From: Vacuolonema iberomarrocanum LEGE 07170
GTDB taxonomy: Bacteria; Cyanobacteriota; Cyanobacteriia; Elainellales; Elainellaceae
DNA length: 64,000 nt
Direction of reading: 5' to 3'
Assembly (NCBI GenBank): GCA_015207365.1
Contig: JADEXA010000036.1
Coordinates: forward strand, 1-64,000
Shown here: in pieces, positions 63,421 through 64,000 of the stretch
How positions within the stretch are numbered: the stretch's first letter is position 1
Layout: each line of letters opens with the position of its first letter
Translations under genes and position numbers: made by a program
Notes under the pieces: model-generated
The model's input: the letters and a program-made list of their open reading frames with translations, nothing else
What the model was told of the DNA's origin: nothing
The model's database searches: none

Positions 63421-63735
63421 ATGCTTCACCTACTTTATATTCTCGCTTTCACAGTGTTAGCGTTTTTGGCGGTGATGAATTTGATCCGCAGCATGATGAC
63501 ACTGGGTTCGGAGTCGGTTCGGTCTGGGGCACGTCGCGGTCAGGGTTCGTTCAAATCAGCTTCATCACTATCCCAGCCGCCTCACCCAGAATTGGTGGAT
63601 AACACAGGTAGCTTAATTGATGAGCCCTACCTTGTGATGAAGTCGATTTCGGTAGACGATGCGCGTGAGAGGCTAGATGCCCTTTATGACTCTTCTCCCG
63701 GCGTAGTCGACCAGGCTCAAGACGAAAACGCCTAG
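63421..63735 (+). CDS. DUF2973 family membrane protein
   Basis: A 104-residue protein with an N-terminal membrane helix (LLYILAFTVLAFLAVMNLIR) and a soluble tail (PHPELVDNTGSLIDEPYLVM, then SVDDARERLDALYDSSPG). This is the cyanobacterial DUF2973 family. Role unknown, possibly thylakoid-related. The 243-base spacer after the DUF2605 gene is AT-rich with possible promoter. Confidence 0.82.
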   Translation: MLHLLYILAFTVLAFLAVMNLIRSMMTLGSESVRSGARRGQGSFKSASSLSQPPHPELVDNTGSLIDEPYLVMKSISVDDARERLDALYDSSPGVVDQAQDENA

Positions 63736-63849
63736 ATGAGTCGGGTATCAAATCCATTGCGCTCTAAGCCACTTCTAGTTCATTGCTAGTTTTGCTTGAG
63801 ATGCGCTGTTGTGGGTGAAGCGATCGCCCAGCTATCACTACAAGATTTC

Positions 63850-63892
63850 CTAAAGCAGAGGTGTCCACATGACATCTCTGCTTTAGTTTTTT
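63850..63892 (+). terminator. rho-independent terminator
   Basis: CTAAAGCAGAGGTGTC pairs with GACATCTCTGCTTTAG (one G-T/A mismatch), followed by a run of six T. It lies 115 bases after the DUF2973 stop and fits a classical intrinsic terminator. Confidence 0.75.
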
Positions 63893-64000
63893 GGCCTTAT
63901 CGTATGACGGGACTCACATCAACTGAGGTTAATGTGAGTCCAATATCTGTTCACCTGTTCCCTGCGAGGAACAGCGGATGCCGGACGCGTGCCATGACTA

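Overview
The window is cyanobacterial chromosome. HIP1 palindromes (GCGATCGC) occur throughout, and the genes include phycobiliproteins, rod linkers, bilin lyases, ferredoxin-dependent bilin reductases, NblA, a ferrochelatase with a chlorophyll-binding tail, and several cyanobacteria-only small families (DUF3593, DUF2605, DUF2973). The organism makes C-phycoerythrin and carries a CcaS/CcaR-type light-sensing pair beside cpcL, so it looks like a type-2 chromatic acclimator. The many palindromic mini-repeats suggest a filamentous, Leptolyngbya-like lineage, but that assignment is a guess.

Layout. 0-14 kb is mostly housekeeping: an SPFH lipoprotein, ilvC, a SNF2-type helicase, a DUF3593 protein and carB, separated by repeat-rich spacers. 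14.5-18.7 kb is a small AT-rich defence/toxin island: a KTSC-domain gene, a CD-NTase and a four-TM effector (a minimal CBASS operon), a VapBC pair, and decayed or orphan antitoxins. 18.9-26.7 kb is a light-responsive unit read leftward, cpeC2-cpeD2-cpeR2-coiled-coil rod linker-cpcL-ccaS, with ccaR divergent. A tandem CcaR-like site lies in the shared promoter. 27.3-31.4 kb is a second leftward operon: cpeC1-cpeD1-CpcD-like linker-cpeS-cpeT-cpeR1.

33-38 kb holds heme and bilin branch-point genes (hemH, pcyA), two HEAT-repeat proteins and a divergent phycobiliprotein. 38-45 kb has a pentapeptide protein, a Uma2 nuclease, an S-type lyase, pebA-pebB, a CpcF-like HEAT protein, a small coiled-coil gene and a CpeF-like lyase. 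44.9-51.1 kb, read leftward, is nblA, cpeB-cpeA, cpeY-cpeZ, a methyltransferase and an unexpected pentein-fold (guanidine-modifying) enzyme. 51.6-64 kb returns to general functions: an XRE regulator, a peptide-type ABC permease and binding protein, a GNAT enzyme, a polysaccharide deacetylase, a GH10-like hydrolase, truB, thrS and DUF2605/DUF2973.

How the parts fit: PcyA and PebA/PebB make the chromophores. CpeS, CpeT, CpeU-like, CpeY/Z and CpeF attach them to CpeA/CpeB. The CpeC/CpeD linkers stack phycoerythrin hexamers on rods, and CpcL makes membrane-anchored rods. CcaS/CcaR and two CpeR proteins are the likely regulators, and NblA and an NblB-like protein the likely degraders. cpeBA and pebAB share a near-identical upstream element of about 25 bp that I cannot match to a named operator. 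Non-coding DNA is rich in short palindromic elements, several with conserved ends but variable hairpin cores.
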